The notes: generated by a model from the sequence alone, not told the origin. Shown: positions 9,845 through 19,627, counted from the stretch's first letter. The stretch: DNA of 33,771 bases from Nitrospirota bacterium (GCA_021825805.1 JAKAGF010000002.1:1-33771), one strand, 5' to 3'. Program-made: numbers and translations.

Positions 9845-10363
9845 ATGAAGCTTTACGGTATCCTCACTGTCATATTTTGCCTCTCGCTTCTCTGCGGCGC
9901 GGGAAATGCGCCAGGCACGGAGACAGGACCTGAGGCAGGGAAGATCGCGCCTTCTTTTACGCTCAAGGATGTCGGCGGCAAGGATGTCTCCCTCTCCTTC
10001 TACAGGGGAAAGGTCGTGCTGCTGAATTTCTGGGCAACGTGGTGCCCGTCCTGCAAGGACGAAATGGTCCCCTTTAATAATATGTATGCAGCCCTAAAGG
10101 ACAAAGGGTTTGTTGTCCTGGCGGTCTCGGTCGATCCTTCGCTTCGTCCGCTGAAGTCTTTTGCCTCTGAAAAGGGGCTTGCCTTTCCGGTCCTGTGGGA
10201 CAAGGACAAGGAGGTCTATTTCGACCTCTACGCGGTCCTCGGCCTTCCGATCACCTTTCTCATCGACCGAAACGGCGTCATAACGGAGAAGATCATCGGA
10301 GACCGGGACTGGTCTTCTCCTGAAATGAAGAACAAGATACAATCCCTCATCAACAGGAAGTGA
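9845..10363 (+). CDS. TlpA/ResA-like thiol-disulfide redoxin
   Basis: Signal peptide, LLNFWATWCPSCKDEM active site, GLPITFLIDRNGVI. Confidence 0.9.
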   Translation: MKLYGILTVIFCLSLLCGAGNAPGTETGPEAGKIAPSFTLKDVGGKDVSLSFYRGKVVLLNFWATWCPSCKDEMVPFNNMYAALKDKGFVVLAVSVDPSLRPLKSFASEKGLAFPVLWDKDKEVYFDLYAVLGLPITFLIDRNGVITEKIIGDRDWSSPEMKNKIQSLINRK

Positions 10364-10366
10364 TAC

Positions 10367-10705
10367 ATGAATAGGTTTATCGGCTTTGCGGTCGTCGCGG
10401 CGCTTGCCGCCGTTGGATGCTCTTCCACGTTCCTCGTGAGCAAGAACGGGCAGGCGTATTTCCTGGGAAGCGATGCGGCTGCGGCCCGCAGGCTCCTCTG
10501 CGACTCAGGGGATTTGAAAAAGATATTGGCCGAGACCAGCCTGCCCGAGCAGACAAAGGGCGATCTCCTTCGCTACTCCTGCTCCGGCGATGGTTCACGG
10601 GAAAAGGTAAAGCAGGTATTCGCGGCCATGACACCCGAACAGCGGAAGGACCTCAGGACCGCGTTCAAGAACAATGACTACGATATAAACTATGTCCACT
10701 GCTGA
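10367..10705 (+). CDS. hypothetical lipoprotein
   Basis: MNRFIGFAVVAALAAVGCSS lipobox; starts 4 nt after the redoxin stop. Confidence 0.6.
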   Translation: MNRFIGFAVVAALAAVGCSSTFLVSKNGQAYFLGSDAAAARRLLCDSGDLKKILAETSLPEQTKGDLLRYSCSGDGSREKVKQVFAAMTPEQRKDLRTAFKNNDYDINYVHC

Positions 10706-11084
10706 GACCCTGTAAACACCTCAGCCGGTCGGCTGTAGAAGAAAAAAAACAAGGCCTTCATCACAGTGGTGAGCGCGTTCATCTCGTCCTTCTTCCTCCC
10801 TGTTGTCATCTGTCCGGTTGTCAGTCTCCATGATACTGTTCCACTGTCTTGCCGAATTGATATCCCGGACAACGCTTTAATATCTCTGAGAAAATCGTGT
10901 ATACTCTGTTCATGGTCTAATAGGTTTTCCCGACTTCTATTATCAAATAAATATAAAAAACAGGCCATATGTCTAAATATTTTTACCGGACACTATTGGG
11001 TTTAATTATATCGTAAAAACAATGTGGTCACCCTTAAAGGCAGGGAAGAGATAGTGTGTTATAATAAAAGACTTATTTCAGCCG

Positions 11085-11216
11085 ATGCGCTTGATCGTTA
11101 TTCCGGTGATCGCGCTGGTTGTTTTTGGCGCAGGCATCGGAAAAAGCATCAGGGGGTTCAAAAAGTCCCTGCCCGAGGAGAGCAAACCTGTGCCGGAAAC
11201 TGACAGGCAATACTGA
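11085..11216 (+). CDS. very small TatA/E-like protein (43 aa), absent from the ORF track
   Basis: MRLIVIPVIALVVFGAGIGKSIRGFKKSLPEESKPVPETDRQY; the FGAG...GKSIRGFKKSL segment resembles the TatA hinge and amphipathic helix. Confidence 0.5.
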   Translation: MRLIVIPVIALVVFGAGIGKSIRGFKKSLPEESKPVPETDRQY

Positions 11217-11218
11217 CG

Positions 11219-11971
11219 ATGGAACAAAAAAAACCGAGCAGCGTTATACAGAAGCGCCTGAAGGGGGAATTTTTCGTATCCATTGATTTTGACGGGACCG
11301 TAACCGACGCTGATATTACCGATGCGCTCATAAAGGAATTTGCCGGGCCCGGCTGGGAAGAAGCTGAGAGGTTATGGGAGGCCGGCATCATAGGTTCCAG
11401 GGAATGCCTTTTTCGCCAGATGTCGCTCATAGATGCTCCGATGGAAAGGATTATGGAGCATCTGAAAAATTTTTCAGCGAACAAGACCTTCGCGGATTTT
11501 GTCAGATTATTGAGACGGCTCGGCGTGCCCTTCTGTATCATCAGTGACGGTTTCAAGGTCATTATAGACAGACTGTTGTCTGATGCCGGATTGTGTGGAG
11601 TGCCGGTCTGTGCAAACGAGTTGATCGCTGATGAAAACGGACTTAAAGCTGTTTTTCCACATGCGGTCGGGCATTGCACTTCAGGTCTTTGCAAATGCGG
11701 GATTGCGAGTGAGAAAAGCAACGGACTTCCTGTCATACATATTGGCGACGGCAGGAGCGATTTCTGTCTTGCGGAAAAGGCGGCGTATGTTTTTTCAAAG
11801 GGCAGGCTGACCGATTTCTGTAACAGCAGGGGCATATGCCATACCCCTTTCGATGATTTCACTGTAATCGGCCAAAACCTGATGGCCCTGAGGATGATGA
11901 AGGAACCCCTTATCGCAGCCGGCACAAAAGACCCTCAAAAGGCATATAGCGATTTGAGATTGGAAATATGA
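11219..11971 (+). CDS. HAD-superfamily phosphatase, MtnX/SerB-like
   Basis: VSIDFDGTVTDADITDALIKEF and IHIGDGRSDFCLAEKA HAD motifs. Confidence 0.85.
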   Translation: MEQKKPSSVIQKRLKGEFFVSIDFDGTVTDADITDALIKEFAGPGWEEAERLWEAGIIGSRECLFRQMSLIDAPMERIMEHLKNFSANKTFADFVRLLRRLGVPFCIISDGFKVIIDRLLSDAGLCGVPVCANELIADENGLKAVFPHAVGHCTSGLCKCGIASEKSNGLPVIHIGDGRSDFCLAEKAAYVFSKGRLTDFCNSRGICHTPFDDFTVIGQNLMALRMMKEPLIAAGTKDPQKAYSDLRLEI

Positions 11972-13350
11972 AATCCAAAGAATTAACAGCAGAAGACCTT
12001 TTAAAGCTGGAGGCAAAATACTGCTCTTACGGAGATACAGTCCATTACCTGGACGAGCAGATCATTTTTGACAGGTGTGAGGGTCCGTGGCTGTTCGATA
12101 TGCAGGGCAACAAATTTCTGGATATGCAGATGTGGTATTCAGCGGTCAACTTCGGCTACAGGAATAAGGATATAGAGGAAGCCCATAACAGACAGATGGC
12201 CTCTCTTCCGCAGGTCGCCTCCCAGTACCTGCATAAAGGGAAAATACTCCTTGCCTCGACAATCGCGAAGGAGACTGAGAAGAGACTTGGAATGAAAGGG
12301 AGGGTCCATTTCAATGTCGGCGGCGCCCAGGCGATTGAAGACAGCCTGAAACTTGTTCGCAATTTCAAAAAAGGCAAGACACTGATGTTCGCTTTTATGG
12401 GCGGTTATCACGGTCGCACCCTTGCAGCTTCCGAGATAACCAGCAGTTTCAGGTACAGGAAGAGATTCGGCCATTTTTCGAACAGGGCCGCCTTCATCCC
12501 TTATCCATACTGTTTCAGGTGCTTTTACGGTCTGGACCCCAAAAAATGCGGTTATGAATGCGTGAAGCAGTTTGAAAAACTCTTTGAGACTGAATATTAC
12601 GGGGTGATTGACTCAAAGGACAAGGAGGTTGAATACGCTGCTTTTTATGTCGAGCCTGTTCAGGCAACAGGCGGCTACATAACCCCTCCTCCCGAATATT
12701 TTCAAAGGCTCTCGGAAATACTCAGCAGGTACGGCGTCCTGCTTGTGGATGACGAAATTCAGATGGGTTTTTACAGGACAGGCAAACTCTGGGCCATGGA
12801 GCATTATAATGTGAAGCCCGACATAATCGCCTTTGCAAAAGCCCTCACAAACGGTTTAAACCCGTTATCAGGCCTCTGGGCCAAAGAAGAGCTTATCAAT
12901 CCGAAGACATTCCCTCCAGGCTCCACGCATTCCACCTTCTCCAGCAATCCCCTCGGCACTGCAGCGGGGCTCGCTGTTATGGAATTCATAGGGAAAAACA
13001 ACCTTGAAAAGAGCGTGCCTGAGAAAGGCGCATATCTTTTGTCCAGGCTGAAAAAATTGCAAAAGAAACATAAGGTGATCGGAGATGTGGACGGGCTCGG
13101 CCTTGCGCTTAGGGTTGAGATGACGAAGTCCGACGGGTTTACGCCTGACAGGACGCTCACAGACAGGATCTTCCAGGAAGGAATGAAAGGCGGCATAGAT
13201 GTCGGCGGCAGGAAATACGGCCTTGTGCTTGATGTCGGCGGCTACTATAAAAATATCTTCACGCTTGCTCCAGCGTTGACTATAACGCTCAAAGAAATTG
13301 ACCTGTTCGCGGAGCTTTTTGAAAAACTGCTGAAAAGGTGCGCGGTGTGA
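11968..13350 (+). CDS. class III PLP-dependent aminotransferase
   Basis: NVGGAQAIEDSLKL, MGGYHGRTLAASEIT, LLVDDEIQMGFYRTGKLWAMEHYNVKPDIIAFAKAL; overlaps previous stop (ATGA). Confidence 0.9.
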   Translation: MKSKELTAEDLLKLEAKYCSYGDTVHYLDEQIIFDRCEGPWLFDMQGNKFLDMQMWYSAVNFGYRNKDIEEAHNRQMASLPQVASQYLHKGKILLASTIAKETEKRLGMKGRVHFNVGGAQAIEDSLKLVRNFKKGKTLMFAFMGGYHGRTLAASEITSSFRYRKRFGHFSNRAAFIPYPYCFRCFYGLDPKKCGYECVKQFEKLFETEYYGVIDSKDKEVEYAAFYVEPVQATGGYITPPPEYFQRLSEILSRYGVLLVDDEIQMGFYRTGKLWAMEHYNVKPDIIAFAKALTNGLNPLSGLWAKEELINPKTFPPGSTHSTFSSNPLGTAAGLAVMEFIGKNNLEKSVPEKGAYLLSRLKKLQKKHKVIGDVDGLGLALRVEMTKSDGFTPDRTLTDRIFQEGMKGGIDVGGRKYGLVLDVGGYYKNIFTLAPALTITLKEIDLFAELFEKLLKRCAV

Positions 13351-13370
13351 TGTCATGCGTGGGATAATAT

Positions 13371-13733
13371 ATGTCGCTCATTAAATGGGCTCCGCTCTTT
13401 ATACTTGGCGCGTCCATGGAAAGTGTCGCGCAGATCTGCCTGAAAAAGGGCGCTGTCGCCCACCAGGAGATCAGCGGCCCGGCATACTATTTCAAGCTTT
13501 TAAAGAACAAGTGGGTCATAACGGGGATACTTTCATATTTTGTAGAGATGGTCATATGGATTGTTCTGCTCTCTTATATTCCCCTCTCGGTTGCATTTCC
13601 GCTTACAGGCATTCAAAAAATAATAATAATACTTTTCTCAGTATTTGTTCTCAAGGAACATGTCAGCAATACAGAGTGGCTCGGCGTCGGAATAACAGCG
13701 CTGGGGATTGCAGTGATAGTCCAGGCCGGGTGA
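13371..13733 (+). CDS. SMR/EamA-like small membrane transporter
   Basis: 120 aa, four hydrophobic segments, LSVAFPLTGIQKIIIILFSVFVLKEHVSNTEWLGVGITALGIAVI. Confidence 0.75.
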   Translation: MSLIKWAPLFILGASMESVAQICLKKGAVAHQEISGPAYYFKLLKNKWVITGILSYFVEMVIWIVLLSYIPLSVAFPLTGIQKIIIILFSVFVLKEHVSNTEWLGVGITALGIAVIVQAG

Positions 13734-13747
13734 CCTCAACACGTTAC

Positions 13748-13777
13748 ATGGTCAACTGATAAATGGTCAACTGATAA
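13748..13777. repeat. perfect 15-bp tandem duplication
   Basis: ATGGTCAACTGATAA at 13748-13762 and 13763-13777. Confidence 0.85.
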
Positions 13778-13822
13778 AATAATGATATTAAGGGTCTCAT
13801 AATAGAATGCACATCATATGAC

Positions 13823-13893
13823 CGTCATTCCCGCGGTTCGTATAAGCGGGAATCCAGTCTCTGGATGCCCGACTGAAGTCCTCGGGCATGACA
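13823..13893. repeat. palindromic interspersed-repeat-like element (REP/MITE-like)
   Basis: Outer GTCAT...ATGAC, internal TTCCCGC/GCGGGAA, ATCCAG-TCT-CTGGAT and TGCCCGA/TCGGGCA pairs give a multi-hairpin structure. Confidence 0.65.
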
Positions 13894-13928
13894 GACTTTT
13901 GAAAATACTATTTTGAGACTGTTAATAA

Positions 13929-14183
13929 GTGGAGAGGAATATGTCTACTTCGGACAGATTAAAGAAGCTTTTTGTTGAAAACCTTGAACTCAGGGAAGAC
14001 GCGCTTTCCCCGGAGGTTACACTTGAAAGCCTCGGTCTCGATTCCCTTGATAAAATAGAATTCATGTTCGCTATCGAAGATGAGTTCAAGATAAAGGTCC
14101 CGGAGAGAGACGTAAAAATAAACACCATCCAGGATTTGATTGATATAATCGACAAATTTGTTTCGGAGAAGAAACAGGGGTAG
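13929..14183 (+). CDS. acyl carrier protein
   Basis: 84 aa with phosphopantetheine motif SLGLDSLDKIEFMFAIEDEF. Confidence 0.92.
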   Translation: MERNMSTSDRLKKLFVENLELREDALSPEVTLESLGLDSLDKIEFMFAIEDEFKIKVPERDVKINTIQDLIDIIDKFVSEKKQG

Positions 14184-14201
14184 ATTGTCAGGAGTTGATA
14201 A

Positions 14202-15431
14202 TTGAAAAAAGTGGCGGTGACAGGGCTGGGGATAATCTCACCCCTTGGAAACAGTCCCGAGGTCTTTTATGACAACCTGATTGCAGGCAGATCAGGGGTC
14301 AGGAGAACCTCTTCGGAAAATTCGCCTCAAGGCTCAACATACCTGGCTGCGCCGGCTGATTTTAATACATCTGACCATTTTTCAAAAAAGCAGGCTGGGA
14401 TTCTTGACAGGACAAGTCAGCTTGCGCTTGCTGCCGCGTCGCAGGCATGGAGCGATTCAGGGACATTTCTTGACGGGGCTGAAAAAGAGCGCGCCGGGGT
14501 TTACTTCGGCACAGGCATGGGCGGGGCCAGTTCTTTGGACGAAGCCTTTTTCCAGCTCTACAAAAAAGAGGTCTCAAGGGTAAGCCCGCTTTCTATCATA
14601 AAGATAATGAGCAACGCTCCCGCGTCCCACATCTCTATTAAGTACGGTCTTTCAGGTCCGTGCCTGACCTTTTCGACTGCCTGCTCATCTTCAGCCGTAG
14701 CCATAGGCGAGGCCTTCCGCCGGATCAAGGCGGGCTGCTGCGATGTCATGCTTGCAGGCGGCTCTGAGTGCCTTCTTACATATGTCTCTTTCAAGTGCTG
14801 GGAATCCTTAGGCGTATTGGCTGTAGAGGACCCGGAAGACCCGTCGTCTTCATGCAGACCCTTCTCAAAGGACAGGACCGGCTTTGTCCTCGGGGAAGGG
14901 GCGGCAGTCGTAGTGCTTGAGGAAATGGAGAGGGCAAGGAGACGCGGCGCAAAGATTTACGGCGAGCTTGCAGGATACGGGGCTGCCTGCGATGCATATC
15001 ATATAACCGCCCCCTCGGTTACAGGCCAGTCAAGGACCATGAGGCTGGCGATGGAAGAGGCCGGGGCTGGGATTGACGATATAGACTACATCAATGCGCA
15101 TGGAACAGCCACTGTGCTTAATGACTCGGTCGAAACCCAGGCCATTAAAACGGTGTTCGGCGAAAGGGCCTATAAAATACCGGTAAGTTCTACAAAATCC
15201 ATGCACGGGCACTTGATGGGCGCGGGCGGCGCAATCGAGTTTGTCACTTCTTTGCTTGCGATAAAAAACAGGAGCATACCGCCTACCGCAAATCTAAGGG
15301 TCCCTGACCCGGAATGCGACCTCGATTATGTCCCGAATATTGGAAGAACAGGGCTGGAAATCAAAACTGTGATGTCAAACTCTTTTGCCTTCGGCGGAAC
15401 CAACTCGGTACTTATTGCCAGAGAAGCATGA
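14202..15431 (+). CDS. beta-ketoacyl-ACP synthase, FabF-like
   Basis: Cys-His-His set: TFSTACSSSAVA, NAHGTATVLND, STKSMHGHLMGAGGA; TTG start after AGGAG. Confidence 0.92.
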   Translation: MKKVAVTGLGIISPLGNSPEVFYDNLIAGRSGVRRTSSENSPQGSTYLAAPADFNTSDHFSKKQAGILDRTSQLALAAASQAWSDSGTFLDGAEKERAGVYFGTGMGGASSLDEAFFQLYKKEVSRVSPLSIIKIMSNAPASHISIKYGLSGPCLTFSTACSSSAVAIGEAFRRIKAGCCDVMLAGGSECLLTYVSFKCWESLGVLAVEDPEDPSSSCRPFSKDRTGFVLGEGAAVVVLEEMERARRRGAKIYGELAGYGAACDAYHITAPSVTGQSRTMRLAMEEAGAGIDDIDYINAHGTATVLNDSVETQAIKTVFGERAYKIPVSSTKSMHGHLMGAGGAIEFVTSLLAIKNRSIPPTANLRVPDPECDLDYVPNIGRTGLEIKTVMSNSFAFGGTNSVLIAREA

Positions 15432-16222
15432 CCGACTACAAGATAGACCTCAACGGAGGCGACCACGCGGTACTGCTTATCCACGGCCTGACAGGCAGCC
15501 CCTTTGAACTCAAGCCCCTCGCCAAGAAACTCAACAAGGCCGGTTTTAGTGTGAAAGGCCCGTGTCTGGCAGGGCATTGCAGGACACTGGATGAACTCAA
15601 GGGCACGAGCTGGCAGGACTGGTATGGCACGGTTCATGCGACCTTCAAGGAATTAAAACGCAACTACAGGAATGTATCGGTTTCCGGGCTGTGCATGGGT
15701 TCGCTCTTCGCCTTGTACCTTGCGGCTGAGGTCCAGGAGGAGGTCTCATCAATAGCGCTCCTGTCCACGACCCTTTTTTATGACGGCTGGAGCCTGCCCT
15801 GGTACAAGTTTCTGCTGCCCCTGTCATACTATCCTCCGTTCAAATATTTTTATTCTTATGCGGAGCGCGAGCCTTACGGGATAAAAGACGAACGCATGAG
15901 GAAGCAGATAGCTCTTGCCCTGCGGGAAGGGTCAATAGCGCATCCGGAATTCCCGGCGCAATGCATACGCGAATTATTCATGCTCATAAAAGAAGTCAGG
16001 AAGATCCTTCCAAAGGTGGAGGCCCCGGCGCTGATCCTTCATGCGCTCGAAGATGACCTTGCAAGCATAAAAAATGCCGATTATGTTGAGTCTCATATAG
16101 GTTCGTCAGATGTGCGCAAGGTGTACATCGAGGACTCTTATCATATGCTGACACTGGACCACCAGAAAAACCTCGTGGCTGAAGAGGTCATAAATTTTTT
16201 CAGGAACCATTCCCGAAAATAA
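15428..16222 (+). CDS. alpha/beta hydrolase (carboxylesterase/thioesterase-like)
   Basis: MTDYKIDLNGGDHAVLLIHGLTGSPFELKPLAKKL, nucleophile GLCMGS, EDSYHMLTLDH; start overlaps KAS stop (ATGA). Confidence 0.85.
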   Translation: MTDYKIDLNGGDHAVLLIHGLTGSPFELKPLAKKLNKAGFSVKGPCLAGHCRTLDELKGTSWQDWYGTVHATFKELKRNYRNVSVSGLCMGSLFALYLAAEVQEEVSSIALLSTTLFYDGWSLPWYKFLLPLSYYPPFKYFYSYAEREPYGIKDERMRKQIALALREGSIAHPEFPAQCIRELFMLIKEVRKILPKVEAPALILHALEDDLASIKNADYVESHIGSSDVRKVYIEDSYHMLTLDHQKNLVAEEVINFFRNHSRK

Positions 16223-16230
16223 GCGGGTAT

Positions 16231-17454
16231 ATGTCAATTTTCAGGGAAATACCTCCGACTGCCGGATTCAGGCTTTCCCGCGGGGACGTTGCCTCGATGT
16301 TTTCGGGCAGCGGTGCGCAAAGCCTCCGTGATGATTTCAGGCAGTATCTGGGAATTGATTATGTGCGTGTCACATATTCCGGCACAGCCGCTTTTTATCT
16401 GCTCCTTGAAAGCCTGAAAAAAGTCTCCTCTAAAAAAACCGTTATCATTCCTTCCTGCATATGTCCACTCATACCTTTGGCGATCAGCAGGGCCGGACTG
16501 CGGGTCGAGGTCTGCGACATCAGCGGTTCTGACTTTAATTTCGATCCGCTCCGGCTTGAGAAATTATGCCGTGGAAAAGACGTGCTGGCTATTCTCGCTG
16601 TTCATCTTGCGGGTATGCCTGTTGATTTTGACGCGATAAAAACCATAGCAAAGGAATACGATGCCTTTACAATAGAGGACTGCGCACAATCGCTGGGGGC
16701 TGTTTATAAGGGCAAAAAAACCGGCGCCCTTGGAGACTTCTCCTTTTTCAGCCTTTGCCGCGGCAAAGGGCTGACGACTTACGAGGGAGGCATCATCGCC
16801 TCAAACAGGCAGGAATTGAACGCGGTCATAGACACCATGATAAAGGATATGGTTAAGCCCGGCCGCTTGTCCGAAGCCTCGTTGATTATGCTGCTCATGG
16901 GATACTGGATATTTTACAGGCCTCTTTTTTTCTGGTTCGTATTCAGGCTGCCCGAAATTTTCTGGACCTGGAGGGGGGATGAAGTAAAGGCCGCCATGGA
17001 GGACTTTGAGATTGATTTTCCGATTCATAAGGTTTCGGCAGTCAGACAAGCAATAGGCCACAGCCAGTTTGCCCGCATTGAAAAAGAGATAGAGAGCCAA
17101 AGGCAGAAGGCCGCGATCTATATCAACCGCCTTAAAAACATCAAGGGGATTAAGGTGATAGAAGAGTCTCCTGACAGCAGGGCCACTTACCCTTTTATGA
17201 CGATTATATTTGAGACACGCGAAAAAAGGGAAAAGGCGAAGAAGGCATTTGAAGGCAGCGGACTCGGCGTCTCAATCGTGTATGCAAGGGCCATTGCGGA
17301 TTATGATTATCTGAAGGATATAGTCCCTGACAGGAATTGCCCGAATGGACGCATTATGTCTGAGAGGTCTCTGACCCTCTCAACAAGTCTCTTTCTTGAA
17401 ACAGGTGATATTGAGACTATCGTGAAGAAACTTGAGGATATCTGTTCAGCATGA
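16231..17454 (+). CDS. DegT/DnrJ/EryC1-family PLP-dependent aminotransferase
   Basis: VIIPSCICPLIPLAISRAGL, FTIEDCAQSLGAVYKGKKTGALGDFSFFSLCRGKGLTTYEGGII. Confidence 0.85.
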   Translation: MSIFREIPPTAGFRLSRGDVASMFSGSGAQSLRDDFRQYLGIDYVRVTYSGTAAFYLLLESLKKVSSKKTVIIPSCICPLIPLAISRAGLRVEVCDISGSDFNFDPLRLEKLCRGKDVLAILAVHLAGMPVDFDAIKTIAKEYDAFTIEDCAQSLGAVYKGKKTGALGDFSFFSLCRGKGLTTYEGGIIASNRQELNAVIDTMIKDMVKPGRLSEASLIMLLMGYWIFYRPLFFWFVFRLPEIFWTWRGDEVKAAMEDFEIDFPIHKVSAVRQAIGHSQFARIEKEIESQRQKAAIYINRLKNIKGIKVIEESPDSRATYPFMTIIFETREKREKAKKAFEGSGLGVSIVYARAIADYDYLKDIVPDRNCPNGRIMSERSLTLSTSLFLETGDIETIVKKLEDICSA

Positions 17455-18542
17455 AAATAAACAGCGACCATTTGCTGAACATACTTGAACCCGAAGGTCT
17501 GGTAAGCGCTTTTATGGACCATCCTCCAGAGGGCTTCGGGCCTCTGATTCTGGAGGTAGACAAAAAGAAAGTCCCGGGGTTTTCCGCAAATCTCGATTTG
17601 TTCACTACTGCTGAGCCGAAGGTCAGGAGGTTTTTCAAGAAGTATGCTGACTTGTTGCCTGCCTCTATACAGAGGCTCCTGAAGCCGAGGATGATTTTTA
17701 TAGGCACAACGGTATCCGAATACGCCCTGATACCTGATGGAATTGAGCCTCAGGCACTGAAGGAATCAGCCGTCGTCCTGCTCAGAGAATCCGGACTGCA
17801 ATTTCTTATAGTAAAGGACATACCGTCTTCATCCCCGCTGCTTTCGGATGAGGAAAAGGCCTTTGGCGGGAGACTGATCTCATACCTCAGGGAAAACGGT
17901 TTCTACATTCTTTACGGCCAGGCCCTCGCCTATTTGCCGATAAACTTCGATTCTACGGACGAGTATCTCATGAGGCTGTCACACGCAAGGAGAAAGGACA
18001 TAAAGCGAAAACTCCGCTCTTCATCCGCCCTGTCGGTCGAGCGGATAAAAACAGGAGACGACTTTTTTTCGGATCCCAACATAGACCTTTTGTACGGGCT
18101 TTATCTGAATGTTTACGAAATGAGCGAAATACACTTCGACAAATTGACGAAGGCCTTTTTCAAAAGGGTGCTGCTGGATGAAAAAAACCAGGGGATACTG
18201 TTCCTGTACCGGGCCGGAGAAAAGATAATAGGATTTAATCTCTGTTTTATTGTAAAAGATTGTCTTGTTGATAAATACGTGGGCTTTCTCTATCCTGATT
18301 CCAGGGCTTTCAATCTGTATTTCTTGAGCTGGTTTTACAACCTTGAATTCTGCATCAGCAACAATCTCAAGACATTTGTGGCAGGCTGGACTGACCCCGA
18401 AATCAAGGCGTATCTCGGCGCTGAATTTACATATACCTTCCATGCCGTGTATCTGAAGAACCCTGTGCTGAGGTTTATCCTGGGCAGGTTTAAATCATTA
18501 TTCGAATCGGATAGAAGCGTGCTTGAGGCAAAGGGGATATAA
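17451..18542 (+). CDS. GNAT/FemAB-like acyltransferase
   Basis: LSHARRKDIKRKLR..., GILFLYRAGEKIIGFNLCFIVKDCLVDKYVGF-type GNAT core; overlaps previous stop (ATGA). Confidence 0.65.
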   Translation: MKINSDHLLNILEPEGLVSAFMDHPPEGFGPLILEVDKKKVPGFSANLDLFTTAEPKVRRFFKKYADLLPASIQRLLKPRMIFIGTTVSEYALIPDGIEPQALKESAVVLLRESGLQFLIVKDIPSSSPLLSDEEKAFGGRLISYLRENGFYILYGQALAYLPINFDSTDEYLMRLSHARRKDIKRKLRSSSALSVERIKTGDDFFSDPNIDLLYGLYLNVYEMSEIHFDKLTKAFFKRVLLDEKNQGILFLYRAGEKIIGFNLCFIVKDCLVDKYVGFLYPDSRAFNLYFLSWFYNLEFCISNNLKTFVAGWTDPEIKAYLGAEFTYTFHAVYLKNPVLRFILGRFKSLFESDRSVLEAKGI

Positions 18543-18619
18543 AAGATCAGATAGTTTTTACATTAAACTCTGATACCTGTTGGATACGCCCCGAAGTCTG
18601 TGGGGCTCTCAGGTCTCGC

Positions 18620-19561
18620 TTACGTTTCTATAGTAGCCGTCTGTCGCAAATTCGTGACGTCGCGTAACGGCGAATTGCCAAACAGACGGCTGTACTCCCG
18701 GCTGAATTGGGAGGGGCTCTCATAGCCGACCTGAAACGCCGCGGTTGTCGCATCCTGATTTTCGGCGAGCATCAATCGCCGCGCTTCGTTCAAACGCAGC
18801 CATTTCCGGTACTGCAGCGGGCTCATGGCCGTCAGCGCCCGGAAGTGATGATGGAAGGTCGAGGTGCTCATATTGACTTGCGCTGCGAGGTTATCGATAT
18901 GCAACGGCTGTGTGAAGTTACCCTTCAACCAATAGATCGCCCGCGCTATCTGATGACTCTGACTTCCCGCCGACGCCATCTGTCGCAGACGAGCGCCTTG
19001 ATCGCCCACAAGCAAACGGTAAAAAATTTCCCGCTGGATGATCGGCGCAAGGATCGGGATGTCTTTTGGCTCATCAAGCAAGTCGATCAACCGTTGAAAG
19101 GCGGTGAGCAGCGGCAATGTGACTTCGCCGGTCGCCATTCCACGGCTCGATTGCTGCGGACGCGGCGGGGGCAGATTGCTGTCCACCATCAGTTGTGAAA
19201 TCTCGCGCTGATCAAGTTTCAATATGAGCCCCAGGTAAGGCTTCTCCCGGCTCGCATTGATAACCTGCACAACCGTGGGCAGATCCACAGACGTGATTAA
19301 AAAATGCCGGGGGTCATACACATACGTATCGTCTCCGAGCAGCACGCGTTTGGCCCCTTGCGCGATCATGCAAATACGGGGTTCGTACATGATGCTCGTC
19401 GGCCGGCTCGGTTCGTCCCGGCGATAAAGTGACAAGCCCGGGACCGCGGTCATGCGCTGGTCGTCTTTATCGGTCCATCGGGCAATGCTCTTTCCCAACG
19501 TTTCGAGCGCAACTTCCACTGCATTATTTTCAAACGCCTGCTTGACAGCCTGCTTACCCAT
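18620..19561 (-). CDS. AraC-family regulator with AraC-type N-terminal domain
   Basis: C-terminal HTH LHIDNLAAQVNMSTSTFHHHFRALTAMSPLQYRKWLRLNEARRLM...AAFQVGYESPSQFSREYSRLFG. Confidence 0.92.
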   Translation of the reverse strand: MGKQAVKQAFENNAVEVALETLGKSIARWTDKDDQRMTAVPGLSLYRRDEPSRPTSIMYEPRICMIAQGAKRVLLGDDTYVYDPRHFLITSVDLPTVVQVINASREKPYLGLILKLDQREISQLMVDSNLPPPRPQQSSRGMATGEVTLPLLTAFQRLIDLLDEPKDIPILAPIIQREIFYRLLVGDQGARLRQMASAGSQSHQIARAIYWLKGNFTQPLHIDNLAAQVNMSTSTFHHHFRALTAMSPLQYRKWLRLNEARRLMLAENQDATTAAFQVGYESPSQFSREYSRLFGNSPLRDVTNLRQTATIET

Positions 19562-19627
19562 AAATAACTCCTGTTTGATATTACCAGATCCCGCTTCGCC
19601 GTAACAGCCCAATTATCAAAGATGTTG

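Noticed and set aside
10716-10735. CAGCCGGTCGGCTG palindrome after the lipoprotein gene as a terminator
   Set aside because: No T-tract on the plus strand (it is followed by A-rich sequence), so termination is not supported.
10690-10968. Minus-strand 92-aa ORF and overlapping plus-strand 79-aa ORF in the 10.7-11.1 kb gap
   Set aside because: Low-complexity sequence, no RBS or family match; treated as non-coding intergenic DNA.
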